DNA of 64,000 nucleotides from NCBI RefSeq assembly GCF_001679645.1, contig NZ_LRUN01000002.1, positions 89,934 to 153,933 of the forward strand, read 5' to 3'. Source of the stretch: Pseudomonas bananamidigenes (GTDB taxonomy: Bacteria; Pseudomonadota; Gammaproteobacteria; Pseudomonadales; Pseudomonadaceae). Shown here in pieces: positions 9,414-19,622 of this stretch; position 1 is the stretch's first letter, and every line of letters begins with the position of its first letter. Position numbers and translations under genes: made by a program. The notes under the pieces were generated by a model. The model did no database searches and had not been told where the DNA came from. It saw nothing but the letters and a program-made list of their open reading frames with translations.

Positions 9414-10409
9414 ATGAAATCCGTCCGTACCGTCATGTCTGAAAACTTCTTTCGTCGATTCCGCGATGTCTTTGCACCACACCTGAGCGCCGTAGGCATG
9501 GACACCCGGGTCCTTGAACGGGCCGACATCGAAATACCCGGCGAGCAGTACGTCGCCCTCTGGGAGGCAGCCGGCACGGTGAACCCTGATATCGGCCTTG
9601 ATCTGGGCAATCAGACCGAAGCCAATGATTTCGGTGCACTCGGCCATGCCCTGCACTGCGCGCCGAGCGTCGAAAAAGCGCTGCGCATGCTGGAACAGTT
9701 CATCATTGTTTTCGCTCAGGAGTCAGTCATTAACTTCGAGTGCGAATCCAGATCGGCCTATGTCGAATATCAGATCATCGCCCCGACCATCCTCTATCGA
9801 CGTCAGGATTCGGAATTCACGATTGCGTCGATTTTCCACCAGATCAATCTGCTGACGGACTGCATGATCAAGCCGCTTCGTGTCGACTTCGAACACGCAA
9901 AACCAGCAGATATTTCTGCACACAAGCGAATCTTCCGGTGCCCGATCCATTTCAATCAGCCCAGCAACCGGCTTCACTTGTCGCTCGATACCCTGCGCCT
10001 GCCGGTTTCCCATGCCAACGAACGCTTGCATGAGGCCCTCGAGCCATATCTTGAGCGGCAACGAAAGGAACGGGTGATTTCCGACGATATCCTGCCGCAG
10101 ATCACCCGCATGATTGCCTCGGGCATGAGCAGCGGCAACCTGTCGCTGGTGGAGATCAGCGAGCAAATGGGCGTTAGCCGGCGCACCTTACAGCGCCGGC
10201 TCAAGGATCAAGGCATCGAATTTTCGTCGCTGATCGAAGATGTACGACGGGAACTGGCCCTGGCCTACATGCAGGGCTCGGATTATTCGGTGACGGAGAT
10301 TTCGTTGCTGGTCGGCTATTCCGAATCCAGCTCGTTCACTCGCGCCTTTCGCCGCTGGACCGGCCAATCCCCCCAACGATACCGTGTTGCCCATCCGCCT
10401 CTTCGTTGA
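9414..10409 (+). CDS. AraC/XylS-family transcriptional regulator
   Basis: 331-residue regulator. The N-terminal two thirds match the arabinose-binding-domain-like region common in AraC proteins of the OruR/ArgR-like type. The C-terminal ~100 residues hold the two helix-turn-helix motifs (LSLVEISEQMGVSRRTLQRRLKDQG and YSVTEISLLVGYSESSSFTRAF, then RRWTGQSPQRYR). It is divergent from the DUF1329/DUF1302/amine dehydrogenase series and precedes the aldehyde dehydrogenase, so it most likely controls one or both. The ligand is unknown. The start ATG 9414 has a weak ribosome site; ATG 9435 (MSENFFRRF) is an alternative. Confidence 0.85.
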   Translation: MKSVRTVMSENFFRRFRDVFAPHLSAVGMDTRVLERADIEIPGEQYVALWEAAGTVNPDIGLDLGNQTEANDFGALGHALHCAPSVEKALRMLEQFIIVFAQESVINFECESRSAYVEYQIIAPTILYRRQDSEFTIASIFHQINLLTDCMIKPLRVDFEHAKPADISAHKRIFRCPIHFNQPSNRLHLSLDTLRLPVSHANERLHEALEPYLERQRKERVISDDILPQITRMIASGMSSGNLSLVEISEQMGVSRRTLQRRLKDQGIEFSSLIEDVRRELALAYMQGSDYSVTEISLLVGYSESSSFTRAFRRWTGQSPQRYRVAHPPLR

Positions 10410-10600
10410 TCGACCGGCTCGGCACCGCTGCCCGGGCTGACGCTTGGCGCGTTGTGCCGACAAGACTGGCGCCCACGGACAATTCGTCGACCGACCCGCT
10501 CGCTAACCTGAAATCCTTCCTTTGGGCCTGACGATCGGGCCGCTGCGTACCCGGCGGCATCCGTCAGACGCCAATCCGACTGTCCACCGGAGATTTCAGT

Positions 10601-12031
10601 ATGAACCTGGCAGCCCCGGCGCTCTCCATCGACCGCAGCGAAGCAGAGGCCACACGTATATTTACCCTACAAACGGCCGCGCACCGGACCAACCCTGTTC
10701 CGAGCCTGCAGACACGAAAAGCCAACCTTAAACGACTGGAACGACTGTTGCTGGATAACCAGCACGCCATTTGCGAAGCGATCAGCCAGGATTTCGGCAA
10801 TCGGGCCCACCAGGAAACCAAACTCCTTGAGTTGTTCCTGTCGGTTGACGGCATTCGTGACTGCCACAAGCGCTTGGGGAGCTGGATGAAACCGCAGTCC
10901 CGGCACGGTTCGATCTGGTTTCTGGGGGCGCGCAACACCGTGATTCCACAGCCCAAAGGCGTGGTCGGAGTGGTCGCGCCGTGGAATTACCCGTTGTTTC
11001 TGGTGATGGGACCGGTGACCAGCGCACTGGCAGCTGGCAATCGTTGCATGGTGAAAATGGCCGCGAATTCTCGGCATTTATGCAAATTGCTGCATCGGCT
11101 TGTCGCGGAGAACTTTGTCGAAGAGACGCTGGCCATCGTGCCTGATGTCAGCGGGTCGGTGTTCTCGAGCCTTCCGTTCGACCACTTGATTTTCACCGGC
11201 TCGGCGGACACCGGGCGGCAGGTCATGAAGGCGGCCTCGGCCAATCTGACACCGGTCACGCTCGAGCTGGGTGGCAAATCCCCCGTCATCGTGGCCGAAG
11301 ACTTCGACCTTAAGACAGCGGCTGCGCGAATCCTGCAAATGAAAACGGTCAACGCCGGCCAGACCTGCGTAGCACCCGACTATGCCTTCGTTCACGAGTC
11401 GCAGCTCGAAGCCTTTGTCAGCGAATGTCGTGCAGTCGGAGCCAAGCGCTACAGCGCCATCGAAGCAAGCGACTACACATCGATCATTGACTGCGCCTCC
11501 TACGAACGTTTGCAAAACTATCTGGAAGACGCGCGGAACAAAGGGGCAAGAATCATCCCGGTGCTTCCCGGGCGCACCCATGACGCGCAGACGCGAAAAA
11601 TCTGCCCGGTGCTGGTGGTGAACACCCACGAGGATATGCACCTGATGCAAGAGGAGATCTTCGGTCCGATCTTGCCGGTAAAAACCTATCGAACCCTCGA
11701 TGAAGTGCTGAACTACATCCAGGATCGTGACCATCCGCTGGCACTTTACTTGTTCACTCATCAGCGAGCGGTTCAGGAAAAGGTCATTGCCTTGACTCAG
11801 TCGGGGGGCGTGGCCATCAACGATTGCGGTCTGCATGTCGCCCAGCACGACCTGCCGTTCGGCGGCGTAGGCGCCAGCGGTATGGGGCATTACCACGGCT
11901 ATGAAGGCTTCGTGGAGTTCTCCAAACTGCGCCCGATCTTCAAGCAATTCATCCGCCCGGCCTTCCCGTTACTCTATCCGCCCTATGGAAAACTTTTCGA
12001 TCGGTTGATGCGCCTGATGCTGGGACGCTGA
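10601..12031 (+). CDS. Class 3-like aldehyde dehydrogenase (coniferyl aldehyde dehydrogenase type)
   Basis: 476-residue NAD(P)-dependent aldehyde dehydrogenase oxidising an aldehyde to its acid. Visible signatures are VGVVAPWNYPLFL (cofactor site), TLELGGKSP with the catalytic Glu, NAGQTCVAPDY with the catalytic Cys, and EEIFGPILPV. Length and the QSRHGS...NTVIPQPKGVV section resemble the coniferyl aldehyde/ALDH3 group. The C-terminus is hydrophobic (FIRPAFPLLYPPYGKLF), as in ALDH3 enzymes acting on lipophilic aldehydes. GGAG precedes ATG 10601. Its position beside an amine dehydrogenase series and upstream of an amine-oxidase-like gene suggests it disposes of the aldehyde produced from an amine. 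The substrate is not determined. Confidence 0.85.
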   Translation: MNLAAPALSIDRSEAEATRIFTLQTAAHRTNPVPSLQTRKANLKRLERLLLDNQHAICEAISQDFGNRAHQETKLLELFLSVDGIRDCHKRLGSWMKPQSRHGSIWFLGARNTVIPQPKGVVGVVAPWNYPLFLVMGPVTSALAAGNRCMVKMAANSRHLCKLLHRLVAENFVEETLAIVPDVSGSVFSSLPFDHLIFTGSADTGRQVMKAASANLTPVTLELGGKSPVIVAEDFDLKTAAARILQMKTVNAGQTCVAPDYAFVHESQLEAFVSECRAVGAKRYSAIEASDYTSIIDCASYERLQNYLEDARNKGARIIPVLPGRTHDAQTRKICPVLVVNTHEDMHLMQEEIFGPILPVKTYRTLDEVLNYIQDRDHPLALYLFTHQRAVQEKVIALTQSGGVAINDCGLHVAQHDLPFGGVGASGMGHYHGYEGFVEFSKLRPIFKQFIRPAFPLLYPPYGKLFDRLMRLMLGR

Positions 12032-12094
12032 CTCAAGCGGTCACCCGATAGCTGTATGGCCTTCACCCCCTCTCCCGACGACGAGAACAAGAAC

Positions 12095-13456
12095 ATGACA
12101 GTCGACCCACGCACGCAACTGGAAAACAAATCGTTCTGGCAACGCAACTATGGCGCCTATTCCCCCAACCCGCCTTTGACTGAAAGCTTCAAGGCGGATG
12201 TGGTGATCATCGGGGCCGGGTTCACCGGTCTGAATACTGCCTGGCAGTTCAAGCAGGACAACCCCAACGCCCGGGTGGTGGTGCTGGAAGCCGCTATCGT
12301 CGGTTTTGGTGCCAGCGGTCGCAATGCCGGTTTCAGTACGAAAATGTTCGGCCTGGAGCCGGAGATGGTGCTTCTGCGCTGGGGGCGGCAGAAAATGTTC
12401 GAGGCCCATCAGTACCTGAAGAAGGCCGTGGCCTACACCCGAAATCTCATAGAAGAGCATCAGTTCCAGTCAGACTACCAACACAACGGCCTGGTCCGCA
12501 TCAGTTACTCTGACAAGCAACTGGATCGCATGAAGAAAACCTATCAATTGTTCCAGGAACTGGGTATTGATGACGACATGACCTGGCGTGACAGGTCCCA
12601 GGTCCAGCAGGACTTCCACTCCGATCAGTTCGCCGGTGGAATCTACGAAACGGATACCGGGCAACTCGACCCTTGCAAACAGGTGCGAGCGCTGAAGAAA
12701 CTGGCGGAATCCGCCGGGGTTGAAATCTACGAAACCACGCCGGTGACCCATATCGAACGAACCGCTTCGGTCATCCTCATCGAAACACCGAGCCATAAAA
12801 TCGCGGCTGACAAGATCGTCGTGGCCACGAATGCCTACTCACGGCAGATACCCGACACCCGACGCTTGCAGACCCGTCAGTATCCGCTCTGGACCTATCA
12901 GGTCGTTACCGAGCCATTGACTGAGGCGCAATGGGACAGCATTGGCTGGAAAAACAGGCAGTCGTTTGGCGACAACCGTCAGATGCTTCATTACTTCAGG
13001 CCGACCGCCGATGGCCGCATCATCATGGGTGGCGGTGATGCGATCGTTTATCGTACGGAGGCCATGCGTGAAGTACCCTCGCCGGCAAGCTGGGACCATT
13101 GCGAAGCGCATTTGAAGTGGATTTACCCACAACTGAGGAACACCCGTATCGACTATCGCTGGGGCGGCCCCGTTTCCGTGAATGTCGACATGGTGCCCGA
13201 GATCAGCTTCATCAATGACGAACGCGTTATCTATTCCGGCGGATGCTTTGGTCATGGCGTGGCCTTGACCCATCTCAATGGCCGCACCATTGCTGACCTG
13301 CTCAACGGCAATAAATCCGAACTGACCGACTTCTGGATCGTCAATCGCCGGTCGATTTCGTTGAGCAGCGACACGCTGACGTTTCTGGGCGGCAGGCTTG
13401 CCCGTAAGGCCCTTCGGGCTTGGGACTGCTGGGAAGAAAGGAAATTGAAAGCCTGA
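12095..13456 (+). CDS. FAD-dependent amine oxidase-like protein (DAO superfamily, PuuB/OrdL-like)
   Basis: Flavoprotein of about 453 residues with the dinucleotide fold DVVIIGAGFTGLNTAWQ near residue 35, then a GASGRNAGFS motif as in PuuB-like gamma-glutamylputrescine oxidases and related amine or sarcosine oxidases, and the C-terminal GCFGHGVALTHLNGR. Such enzymes oxidise a C-N bond and reduce oxygen or another acceptor. I prefer ATG 12095 (MTVDPRTQ). The upstream ATG 12056 adds 13 residues and has no ribosome site. It follows the aldehyde dehydrogenase by 63 bases, probably as one unit of amine catabolism. Confidence 0.8.
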   Translation: MTVDPRTQLENKSFWQRNYGAYSPNPPLTESFKADVVIIGAGFTGLNTAWQFKQDNPNARVVVLEAAIVGFGASGRNAGFSTKMFGLEPEMVLLRWGRQKMFEAHQYLKKAVAYTRNLIEEHQFQSDYQHNGLVRISYSDKQLDRMKKTYQLFQELGIDDDMTWRDRSQVQQDFHSDQFAGGIYETDTGQLDPCKQVRALKKLAESAGVEIYETTPVTHIERTASVILIETPSHKIAADKIVVATNAYSRQIPDTRRLQTRQYPLWTYQVVTEPLTEAQWDSIGWKNRQSFGDNRQMLHYFRPTADGRIIMGGGDAIVYRTEAMREVPSPASWDHCEAHLKWIYPQLRNTRIDYRWGGPVSVNVDMVPEISFINDERVIYSGGCFGHGVALTHLNGRTIADLLNGNKSELTDFWIVNRRSISLSSDTLTFLGGRLARKALRAWDCWEERKLKA

Positions 13457-13492
13457 CCCGGCCCCGGGCTGCGCTGAGCACCGGGCCGGGTC
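13455..13492. terminator. GC-rich stem-loop between convergent genes
   Basis: A perfect 10-bp stem (GACCCGGCCC with GGGCCGGGTC) encloses an 18-base loop directly after the stop of the FAD oxidase gene and before the end of the convergent carbonic anhydrase gene. There is no T run on either side, so termination is inferred from position and stem strength. Confidence 0.5.
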
Positions 13493-13510
13493 GGGCCAAT
13501 AAAGGCGTCG

Positions 13511-14170
13511 TTACATCTGATCCGTGTTGCGTGCAGCGACGGCAACGGTAGCCGGTGAATCGGAAAGCTTGACGAAGCGCCGGGTTGCGCCATCCAGCGC
13601 GTCGATGCAACCCGCCTCGATGTCATACACCCAGCCATGCAGATTCAGACGACCTTGTTCGAGCGCGAGGGCCACCGACGGGTGTGTCCGCAGGTTCGCC
13701 AGTTGTGCAATCACGTTTTCCCGCACGAGACCGTCGAGCTTGGCGCCAGGGGTTTCGAACTCATGGGCCGCGTTGATCGCTTTCGCGGCGTCTGCGTGAC
13801 GCAGCCAGTTGGCGACCGCCGGAAGGTGATCCAGACAGGTGCAGCGTGAAATCGCGCCCATCGCTCCGCAATCCGAGTGACCGCAGATCACGATGTCCTT
13901 CACGCCAAGCACGGCGACTGCATATTCCACGGTGGCCGAGACGCCACCCGGTTCAGGTCCGTACGACGGCACGATGTTGCCGGCGTTGCGAATCACGAAC
14001 AGCTCGCCCGGTTCGCGCTGTGTGAGAAGTTCAGGTACTACACGGCTGTCCGAGCAGGTGACGAACAATGCCTTGGGGTTTTGTTCTGTCGCGAGCTGCT
14101 TGAACAGCTCGACCCGCTGCGGATACACCTCGCGCTGAAAGCGCAGAAAGCCATCAATAATGTCACGCAT
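13511..14170 (-). CDS. Beta-class carbonic anhydrase
   Basis: 219-residue zinc enzyme interconverting CO2 and bicarbonate in the cytoplasm. Zinc ligands and active site are visible: [11 protein letters not shown] (Cys and the Asp-Arg dyad) and HSDCGAM (His and Cys), with [13 protein letters not shown] between. ATG 14170 ([17 protein letters not shown]) has GGAGG five bases upstream. The longer frame from 14233 lacks support. It is divergent from the TetR gene and probably monocistronic. Confidence 0.93.
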   Translation of the reverse strand: MRDIIDGFLRFQREVYPQRVELFKQLATEQNPKALFVTCSDSRVVPELLTQREPGELFVIRNAGNIVPSYGPEPGGVSATVEYAVAVLGVKDIVICGHSDCGAMGAISRCTCLDHLPAVANWLRHADAAKAINAAHEFETPGAKLDGLVRENVIAQLANLRTHPSVALALEQGRLNLHGWVYDIEAGCIDALDGATRRFVKLSDSPATVAVAARNTDQM

Positions 14171-14406
14171 GGAATCCTCCAATACCAGATGCCGGATACC
14201 GACACGAGCACTCGACATGCCTACGCGCCGCAATGGTCGCCATTATTACAGACCTCTCGCGTGTTGGCTGTATCCAATCAGCGGTGGTTCTGACTCTATA
14301 CGGTGACGACGGCGGCTGGCCGGGGTGCCGGGGGAATTTCAACTGGTCTCGAACAGGGCTTTTCCTGCACAATCCCCCGCATTGAAATTCGCTTCGAGAC
14401 TCACTG

Positions 14407-14973
14407 ATGTCCCTGACACCCCAAGACGAACGACTCATCAAGGCGCTGGCACTGGCCATCGTTGATCGCCCGCGGGCCACGCTCAAGGAATTGGCGGAAG
14501 CCGCAGGTGTGAGCAAAGCGACGCTCCACCGTTTTTGCGGTACTCGTGACAATCTGGTGCAGATCATGGAAGGCCACGGTGAAACCGTGCTGAATCAGAT
14601 CACCACGTCCACCGATCTGTCGCAGGGTGATCCCGTGCAGGCCTTGCGCAGTCTGGTCAACGAGCATCTGGCGCACCGTGAAATGCTGGTGTTCCTGCTC
14701 TTTCAGTACCGCCCGGACACCTTTACCGACACCGACGAAGGCAAACGCTGGCAGTTCTACCTCGATGCCCTCGATGCCTTCTTCCTGCGCGGCCAGCAAC
14801 TGGGTGCGTTCCGTATCGATATCACCGCCGCGGTCTTTACCGAGCTGTTCCTGACCATGATCTTCGCCATGGTCGATGCCGAACGCCGTGGGCGTGCCGC
14901 CAGTGCCAACTCGGCCAACGTCGTGGAACAGATGTTTCTGCACGGCGCTGCCAATCCCGCCCGACCTCAATAA
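14407..14973 (+). CDS. TetR/AcrR-family regulator, paralogue 1
   Basis: 188-residue repressor-type protein with an N-terminal helix-turn-helix (RPRATLKELAEAAGVSKATLHRFCGTRDNL) and an all-helical ligand domain. It closely resembles the protein of equal length encoded at 20902-21468: both contain the KELA..AGVSKATLHR core, a HLAHREML block, the stretch FRIDITAA.(F/L)TELF, and a similar C-terminal SAN(V/M)(V/I)E.MFL end. The two flank the RND efflux operon. It probably regulates that operon or itself. ATG 14407 follows a region with several inverted repeats. Confidence 0.85.
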   Translation: MSLTPQDERLIKALALAIVDRPRATLKELAEAAGVSKATLHRFCGTRDNLVQIMEGHGETVLNQITTSTDLSQGDPVQALRSLVNEHLAHREMLVFLLFQYRPDTFTDTDEGKRWQFYLDALDAFFLRGQQLGAFRIDITAAVFTELFLTMIFAMVDAERRGRAASANSANVVEQMFLHGAANPARPQ

Positions 14974-14986
14974 CGCTGCACTTGGC

Positions 14987-15022
14987 AAAAAAAGGCCCCG
15001 TGACCTCTCGGCACACGGGGCT
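14987..15022 (-). terminator. Rho-independent terminator of the RND efflux operon
   Basis: On the minus strand an 8-bp perfect stem GCCCCGTG / CACGGGGC with an 11-base loop is followed by C and seven T. It lies 35 bases past the stop of the outer-membrane component gene, correctly placed to end the operon. Confidence 0.85.
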
Positions 15023-15056
15023 CAATGGCTGGACGCGCCAACCCAAAGGAGCTGCT

Positions 15057-16460
15057 TCAGGACTTGTCGGAGGACCAGCCGCCACCCAGCGAGCGGAACA
15101 GATCGATCAGTGCAATCTGCCGCTGAGTGCTGACTTCGATAAACGCCGTCTCGTTGACGAAGCTGGTGCGCTGGGCATCGAGGTAGCGCAGATGACTGTC
15201 GATGCCACCTTCATAGCGCGCCTTGGCCAGTTTCAGGGTCTCGCTGCTGGTGTTTGCCAGGGCGCGCCGGGCTGCCTCTTCCCGACGCAAAGTGTCGGTG
15301 GCGGCCAGTGAATCGGCGACTTCGCGAAACGCCGTCTGAACCGCCCCTTCATAAGCCGCCACCGCCGAGTCCTTGCGGGCTTCGGCCAGACTCAAGCCGG
15401 CACGGTTGCGCCCGGCATCGAACAACGGCAGCGACAGGTTCGGCACAAAACTCCAGGAACGCGAGCCTCCGTCGAACAAACCGGACATTTGCGCACTGGA
15501 CGTACCGAAACTGCCAGTCAGGCTGATGCGCGGGAAGAACGCCGCTCGCGCCGCGCCGATGTCGGCATTGCGCGCCTGCAAGCGATGCTCGGCGGCGAGA
15601 ATGTCGGGCCGGCGCTCGATCAGGGCGGACGGGGTGTCCGGGGCGATGTCCTGCACCAGCATTGGCTCACTCGATAATTTCTCGGGAATCGACTTCGCCG
15701 CATCCCTGGTGCCGAGCAACAGCACCAGCGCGTTGAAGGCCTGCTGTTTCTGTCGCAGATTGCTCTCCTGCTCGGCCCGCGATTGCTCCACCAGCCCCAA
15801 CGCTTCCTGATAGTCCAGCGCAGTGGCGGTACCGTTCGAACGGCGCTGGCTGATCAGAGCGAACGAATACTCGCGGCTGCTCAGCGTTTGCCGGGTCAGT
15901 TCCAGACGACGCTGGGCGCCGTCGTGAACCAGATAAGCCTGACTGACCTCGGCGATCAAGGCGATCTGCGCCGCACGGGCGGCTTCTTCAGTGGCCAGGT
16001 ATTCCTGCAACGCAGAATCAGTGAGGCTCTTCACCCGACCGAACAGATCCAGCTCATATTCCGGCAACGCAACGCCCACCTGATAGTTGCTGGCAACCCC
16101 TGCCCGGCCATCGCTGGCCAGGTCCGCCGGCAAACGCTGACGATTGCCGGAGGCATTGGCATTCAAGCCCGGAACCCGGTCGGCCCGCTGAATGCGGTAT
16201 TGCGCCCGGGCCTGTTCGATGTCCAGCAGCGTCTGTCGCAACGAGCGGTTGTTGTCCAGCGCGATGGTCACCAGTCGGCGCAGGTCGGGATCGACAATAA
16301 ACGTCTGCCACGCCAGTTGATTGATCGGGCTGCCCTTCTTGGTCGACTCTCCCGCCCAGTGATCCGCCACCGGTGCAACGGGACGCTCATAAGTCGGTGC
16401 CAGCGAACAGCCGCCCAGCATCAGGGCGATCACCAGCGTAGAGAAAGCTGAAATACGCAT
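15057..16460 (-). CDS. Outer-membrane efflux lipoprotein (OprM/NodT family)
   Basis: 467-residue TolC-like outer-membrane channel of an RND pump. It has a lipoprotein signal (LVIALMLGGCSLAP, lipobox Cys near residue 19) and two repeated coiled halves (QTLLDIEQARAQYRIQRAD; LAAEHRLQARNADIGAARAAFFPRISLTG) as in the OprM/NodT lineage. GGAG precedes ATG 16460. The gene starts 3 bases after the pump permease gene ends and is last in the adaptor-permease-channel operon. A clear terminator follows. Confidence 0.92.
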   Translation of the reverse strand: MRISAFSTLVIALMLGGCSLAPTYERPVAPVADHWAGESTKKGSPINQLAWQTFIVDPDLRRLVTIALDNNRSLRQTLLDIEQARAQYRIQRADRVPGLNANASGNRQRLPADLASDGRAGVASNYQVGVALPEYELDLFGRVKSLTDSALQEYLATEEAARAAQIALIAEVSQAYLVHDGAQRRLELTRQTLSSREYSFALISQRRSNGTATALDYQEALGLVEQSRAEQESNLRQKQQAFNALVLLLGTRDAAKSIPEKLSSEPMLVQDIAPDTPSALIERRPDILAAEHRLQARNADIGAARAAFFPRISLTGSFGTSSAQMSGLFDGGSRSWSFVPNLSLPLFDAGRNRAGLSLAEARKDSAVAAYEGAVQTAFREVADSLAATDTLRREEAARRALANTSSETLKLAKARYEGGIDSHLRYLDAQRTSFVNETAFIEVSTQRQIALIDLFRSLGGGWSSDKS

Positions 16461-16463
16461 GAA

Positions 16464-19400
16464 TCACTCCTGAGCCAAAGCGGGTTGTTCAATGGGGGCC
16501 GGTTTGCTGCGCAACCGCGACAGCACCCAGACAAAACAGATCGGTACGAACAGCACACCCAGCAGTGTCGCACTGAGCATGCCGCCAATCACGCCGGTAC
16601 CGATGGCGCGCTGACTCGCCGCGCCGGCACCGGTGGCAATGGCCAGCGGCACGACACCGAGAATGAACGCCATGGAGGTCATCACGATTGGCCGGAAGCG
16701 AAGGCGTGCGGCCTCGATGGCGGCGTCGCGCAGGCTGTAGCCCTTCTCCCACAGTTCCTTGGCGAACTCGACGATGAGGATCGCGTTCTTCGCCGCCAGG
16801 CCGATGATGGTGATCAGCCCCACCTTGAAGTACACGTCGTTGGGCATGCCGACGACCATCACCGCCAGCACCGCACCGATGGCGCCGATCGGCACGATCA
16901 GCATCACCGTCAGCGGAATGGCCCAGCTTTCGTACAACGCCACCAGCAACAGGAACACCACCAGGATCGCCAACGCGAAGAGTTGCGTTGCCTGACCGCT
17001 GGAGACCTTTTCCTGATACGAAAGCCCCGTCCATTCGTAGCTGAAACCGGCCGGCAGTTGCGCGGCCAGACGCTCCATTTCCGCCATGGCTTCACCGGTG
17101 CTGTAACCCGGTCCGGCGTCACCGACGATGCGAATCGACGGATAACCGTTGTAGCGCACCAGTTGCACCGGCCCTTCTTCCCAATGGGTGGTGACGAAGG
17201 CGCTCAACGGAACCAGATTGCCGGCGCTGTTGTGGACGTACAGTTTGAGTACACTTTCCGGGGTCATCCGGTCGCCCTGCTCGGCCTGCACCACGACGCG
17301 CTGCTGGCGTCCGGCGTTGGTGAAGTCGTTGATCACCTCCGAGCCGAACGCGGCGGACAATGCCCCGCTGATCGATTCGAAACTCACGCCCAGGGTGCGC
17401 GCCTTGTCACGGTCGATCACCACCCGCAATTGCGGCGACTCGGCCAGACCTTCCATCATCGCGTAAAGGATTTTCGGGTTGCCGTTGGCCTGTCCGAGCA
17501 ATTGGTCACGGGCGGCGATCAAGGCTTCGCGGCCCAGGCCGGCACGATCCTGCAGACGCAGCGCAAAACCGCCGGAGTTGCCCAGGCCATCGATCGGAGG
17601 CGGCGGCACGGCCATCACGGCGCCGTCGTTGGTCACGGCAAACTGCTCGTTGAGTGCCATGACTTCCGCCATGGCCGATTGATCTTCACCCCGCAGCGAC
17701 CAGTCCTTGAACACCGGGAAGGCCAGCGCCGCGTTGTCGCCCATGCCCGAGAAACTGAAGCCCGAAACCAGGAAAGTCGATTGCACCGCGTCACGGGAAG
17801 CGAGGAAGCGCTCCAGCTGTTCGCCAGTGGCCTCGGTACGGGTGCGGGTCGCGCCCGGCGGCAATTGCACGTCGACAATCATGTAACCCTGGTCTTCCAC
17901 CGGCACGAAGGACTCCGGCAAGCGCAGGTAGAAGTAACCGAGCACCGCAATAATGCCCGCGTACACCAGCATCATCCGTCCGGCACGGGCGACCAGCCCG
18001 TTGTTCAGGATCGAATAACGCTCGGTGAGCCGGGCGAACCCACGGTTGAAGGCACCGAAGAAACCACGTTTTTCATGATGACCCTGAGGGATCGGCTTGA
18101 GCAGCGTGGCGCACAGGGCCGGCGTGAAGGTCAGTGCGAGGAAGCCCGAGAACAGGATCGACACCGCCAGCGACACCGAAAACTGCTGGTAAATCACCCC
18201 CACCGAACCGGACATGAACGCCAGCGGCATGAACACTGCCGACAGCACCAGGGTGATGCCGATGATCGCGCCCGAGACCTGACTCATGGCCTTGACCGTG
18301 GCGTCGACCGGCGACAACCCTTCTTCGGCCATGATCCGCTCGACGTTCTCCACCACCACGATGGCATCGTCCACCAGAATGCCGATCGCGAGCACCATGC
18401 CGAACATGGTCATCATGTTCACCGAGAAGCCCAGCAGGTACATCATCACCAGCGTGCCGAGCAGGCACACCGGCACCACAATCGACGGAATCAGCGTGTA
18501 ACGGATGTTCTGCAGGAACAGGAACATCACCAGGAACACCAGTACCATTGCCTCGATCAGGGTGTGAATCACCTTCTCGATGGCCACATCGACAAAACGC
18601 GACGTGTCGTAAGGCACGGAATATTCAACGTCCGCAGGGAAATACGCCGACAGTTCCGCCAGGCGCGCCTTGACCGCACTGGCCGTCTGGATCGCGTTGG
18701 CACCCGGGGACAGCTGAATCGCTGCTGCCACCGCCGGTTTGCCATTCAGACGCGAGTTGAAGTTGTAGCTTTCCTGGCCAACTTCCACACGGGCGACGTC
18801 GCCCAGTTTGACCGTCGAGCCATCTTCGTTCGCGCGCAGGACGATGCGACCGAATTCTTGCGGATTATCCAGCGTGCCCTTTACCGCCAGCGTGGCGGTC
18901 AGTTCCTGCTGGCTGCTGCTCGGCGTGCTGCCGAAGCTGCCCGCCGGCACCTGCACGTTCTGCCCCCGGATAGCATTGTTGACGTCCTCGATGGACAGGC
19001 CGTAGCCCACCAGTTTCTGCGGATCGATCCAGACCCGCATGGCGGCTTCGGACGAGAAGAACTGCAGTTTGCCGACACCCGGCACCCGGCGCAGTTCGTT
19101 GTTGATGTTGCGCGCGGCGTAGTCGCCCAATGCGGTCGTATCACTGTGCTGACTGCCTTCCTTGTAGCTGAGCGCATAGATCAGCAGGAAACCGGCGCTG
19201 GTCTGTTCCACCTCAAGGCCCTGAGTGAGCACCGCTTGCGGCATGCGCGCCTCGGCCTTTTTCAGGCGGTTTTGCACATCGACCTGGGCAAGTTGCGGAT
19301 CGGTGCCGGGCTGGAACGTCACCACGATCTCGGCAATGCCGTTGGAGTTGTTGGTCGACTCGAAATACAGCAGGTTCTTCGCACCGTTGAGCGACTCTTC

Positions 19401-19595
19401 GATCACGCTGGTGACCGAATCCACCAGCACCTTGGCCGAGGCACCGGGATAGGTCGCCGTCACCTTGATCTGGGGCGGCGCAACGTCGGGATACTGCGCC
19501 ACCGGCAGCATCGGAATGGCCAGCAGACCGGCCAGAGAGATGAACAACGCCACCACCCAGGCAAAGTTCGGGCGCTTGATGAAAAACTTGGACAT
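16464..19595 (-). CDS. RND multidrug efflux permease (HAE1 family)
   Basis: 1043-residue inner-membrane drug/proton antiporter of the AcrB/MexB/MexF group. The N-terminus [21 protein letters not shown] is typical of the family. The proton-relay pair of Asp is seen in [13 protein letters not shown] (residues ~405-417), with the first helix block before it and a second near the C-terminus ([28 protein letters not shown]). Substrates cannot be predicted. It is the middle gene of a three-gene operon with adaptor upstream and channel downstream, both within a few bases to 30 bases. Confidence 0.94.
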   Translation of the reverse strand: MSKFFIKRPNFAWVVALFISLAGLLAIPMLPVAQYPDVAPPQIKVTATYPGASAKVLVDSVTSVIEESLNGAKNLLYFESTNNSNGIAEIVVTFQPGTDPQLAQVDVQNRLKKAEARMPQAVLTQGLEVEQTSAGFLLIYALSYKEGSQHSDTTALGDYAARNINNELRRVPGVGKLQFFSSEAAMRVWIDPQKLVGYGLSIEDVNNAIRGQNVQVPAGSFGSTPSSSQQELTATLAVKGTLDNPQEFGRIVLRANEDGSTVKLGDVARVEVGQESYNFNSRLNGKPAVAAAIQLSPGANAIQTASAVKARLAELSAYFPADVEYSVPYDTSRFVDVAIEKVIHTLIEAMVLVFLVMFLFLQNIRYTLIPSIVVPVCLLGTLVMMYLLGFSVNMMTMFGMVLAIGILVDDAIVVVENVERIMAEEGLSPVDATVKAMSQVSGAIIGITLVLSAVFMPLAFMSGSVGVIYQQFSVSLAVSILFSGFLALTFTPALCATLLKPIPQGHHEKRGFFGAFNRGFARLTERYSILNNGLVARAGRMMLVYAGIIAVLGYFYLRLPESFVPVEDQGYMIVDVQLPPGATRTRTEATGEQLERFLASRDAVQSTFLVSGFSFSGMGDNAALAFPVFKDWSLRGEDQSAMAEVMALNEQFAVTNDGAVMAVPPPPIDGLGNSGGFALRLQDRAGLGREALIAARDQLLGQANGNPKILYAMMEGLAESPQLRVVIDRDKARTLGVSFESISGALSAAFGSEVINDFTNAGRQQRVVVQAEQGDRMTPESVLKLYVHNSAGNLVPLSAFVTTHWEEGPVQLVRYNGYPSIRIVGDAGPGYSTGEAMAEMERLAAQLPAGFSYEWTGLSYQEKVSSGQATQLFALAILVVFLLLVALYESWAIPLTVMLIVPIGAIGAVLAVMVVGMPNDVYFKVGLITIIGLAAKNAILIVEFAKELWEKGYSLRDAAIEAARLRFRPIVMTSMAFILGVVPLAIATGAGAASQRAIGTGVIGGMLSATLLGVLFVPICFVWVLSRLRSKPAPIEQPALAQE

Positions 19596-19622
19596 CGGAA
19601 AATCCTCGCGACAACGGCGCCC

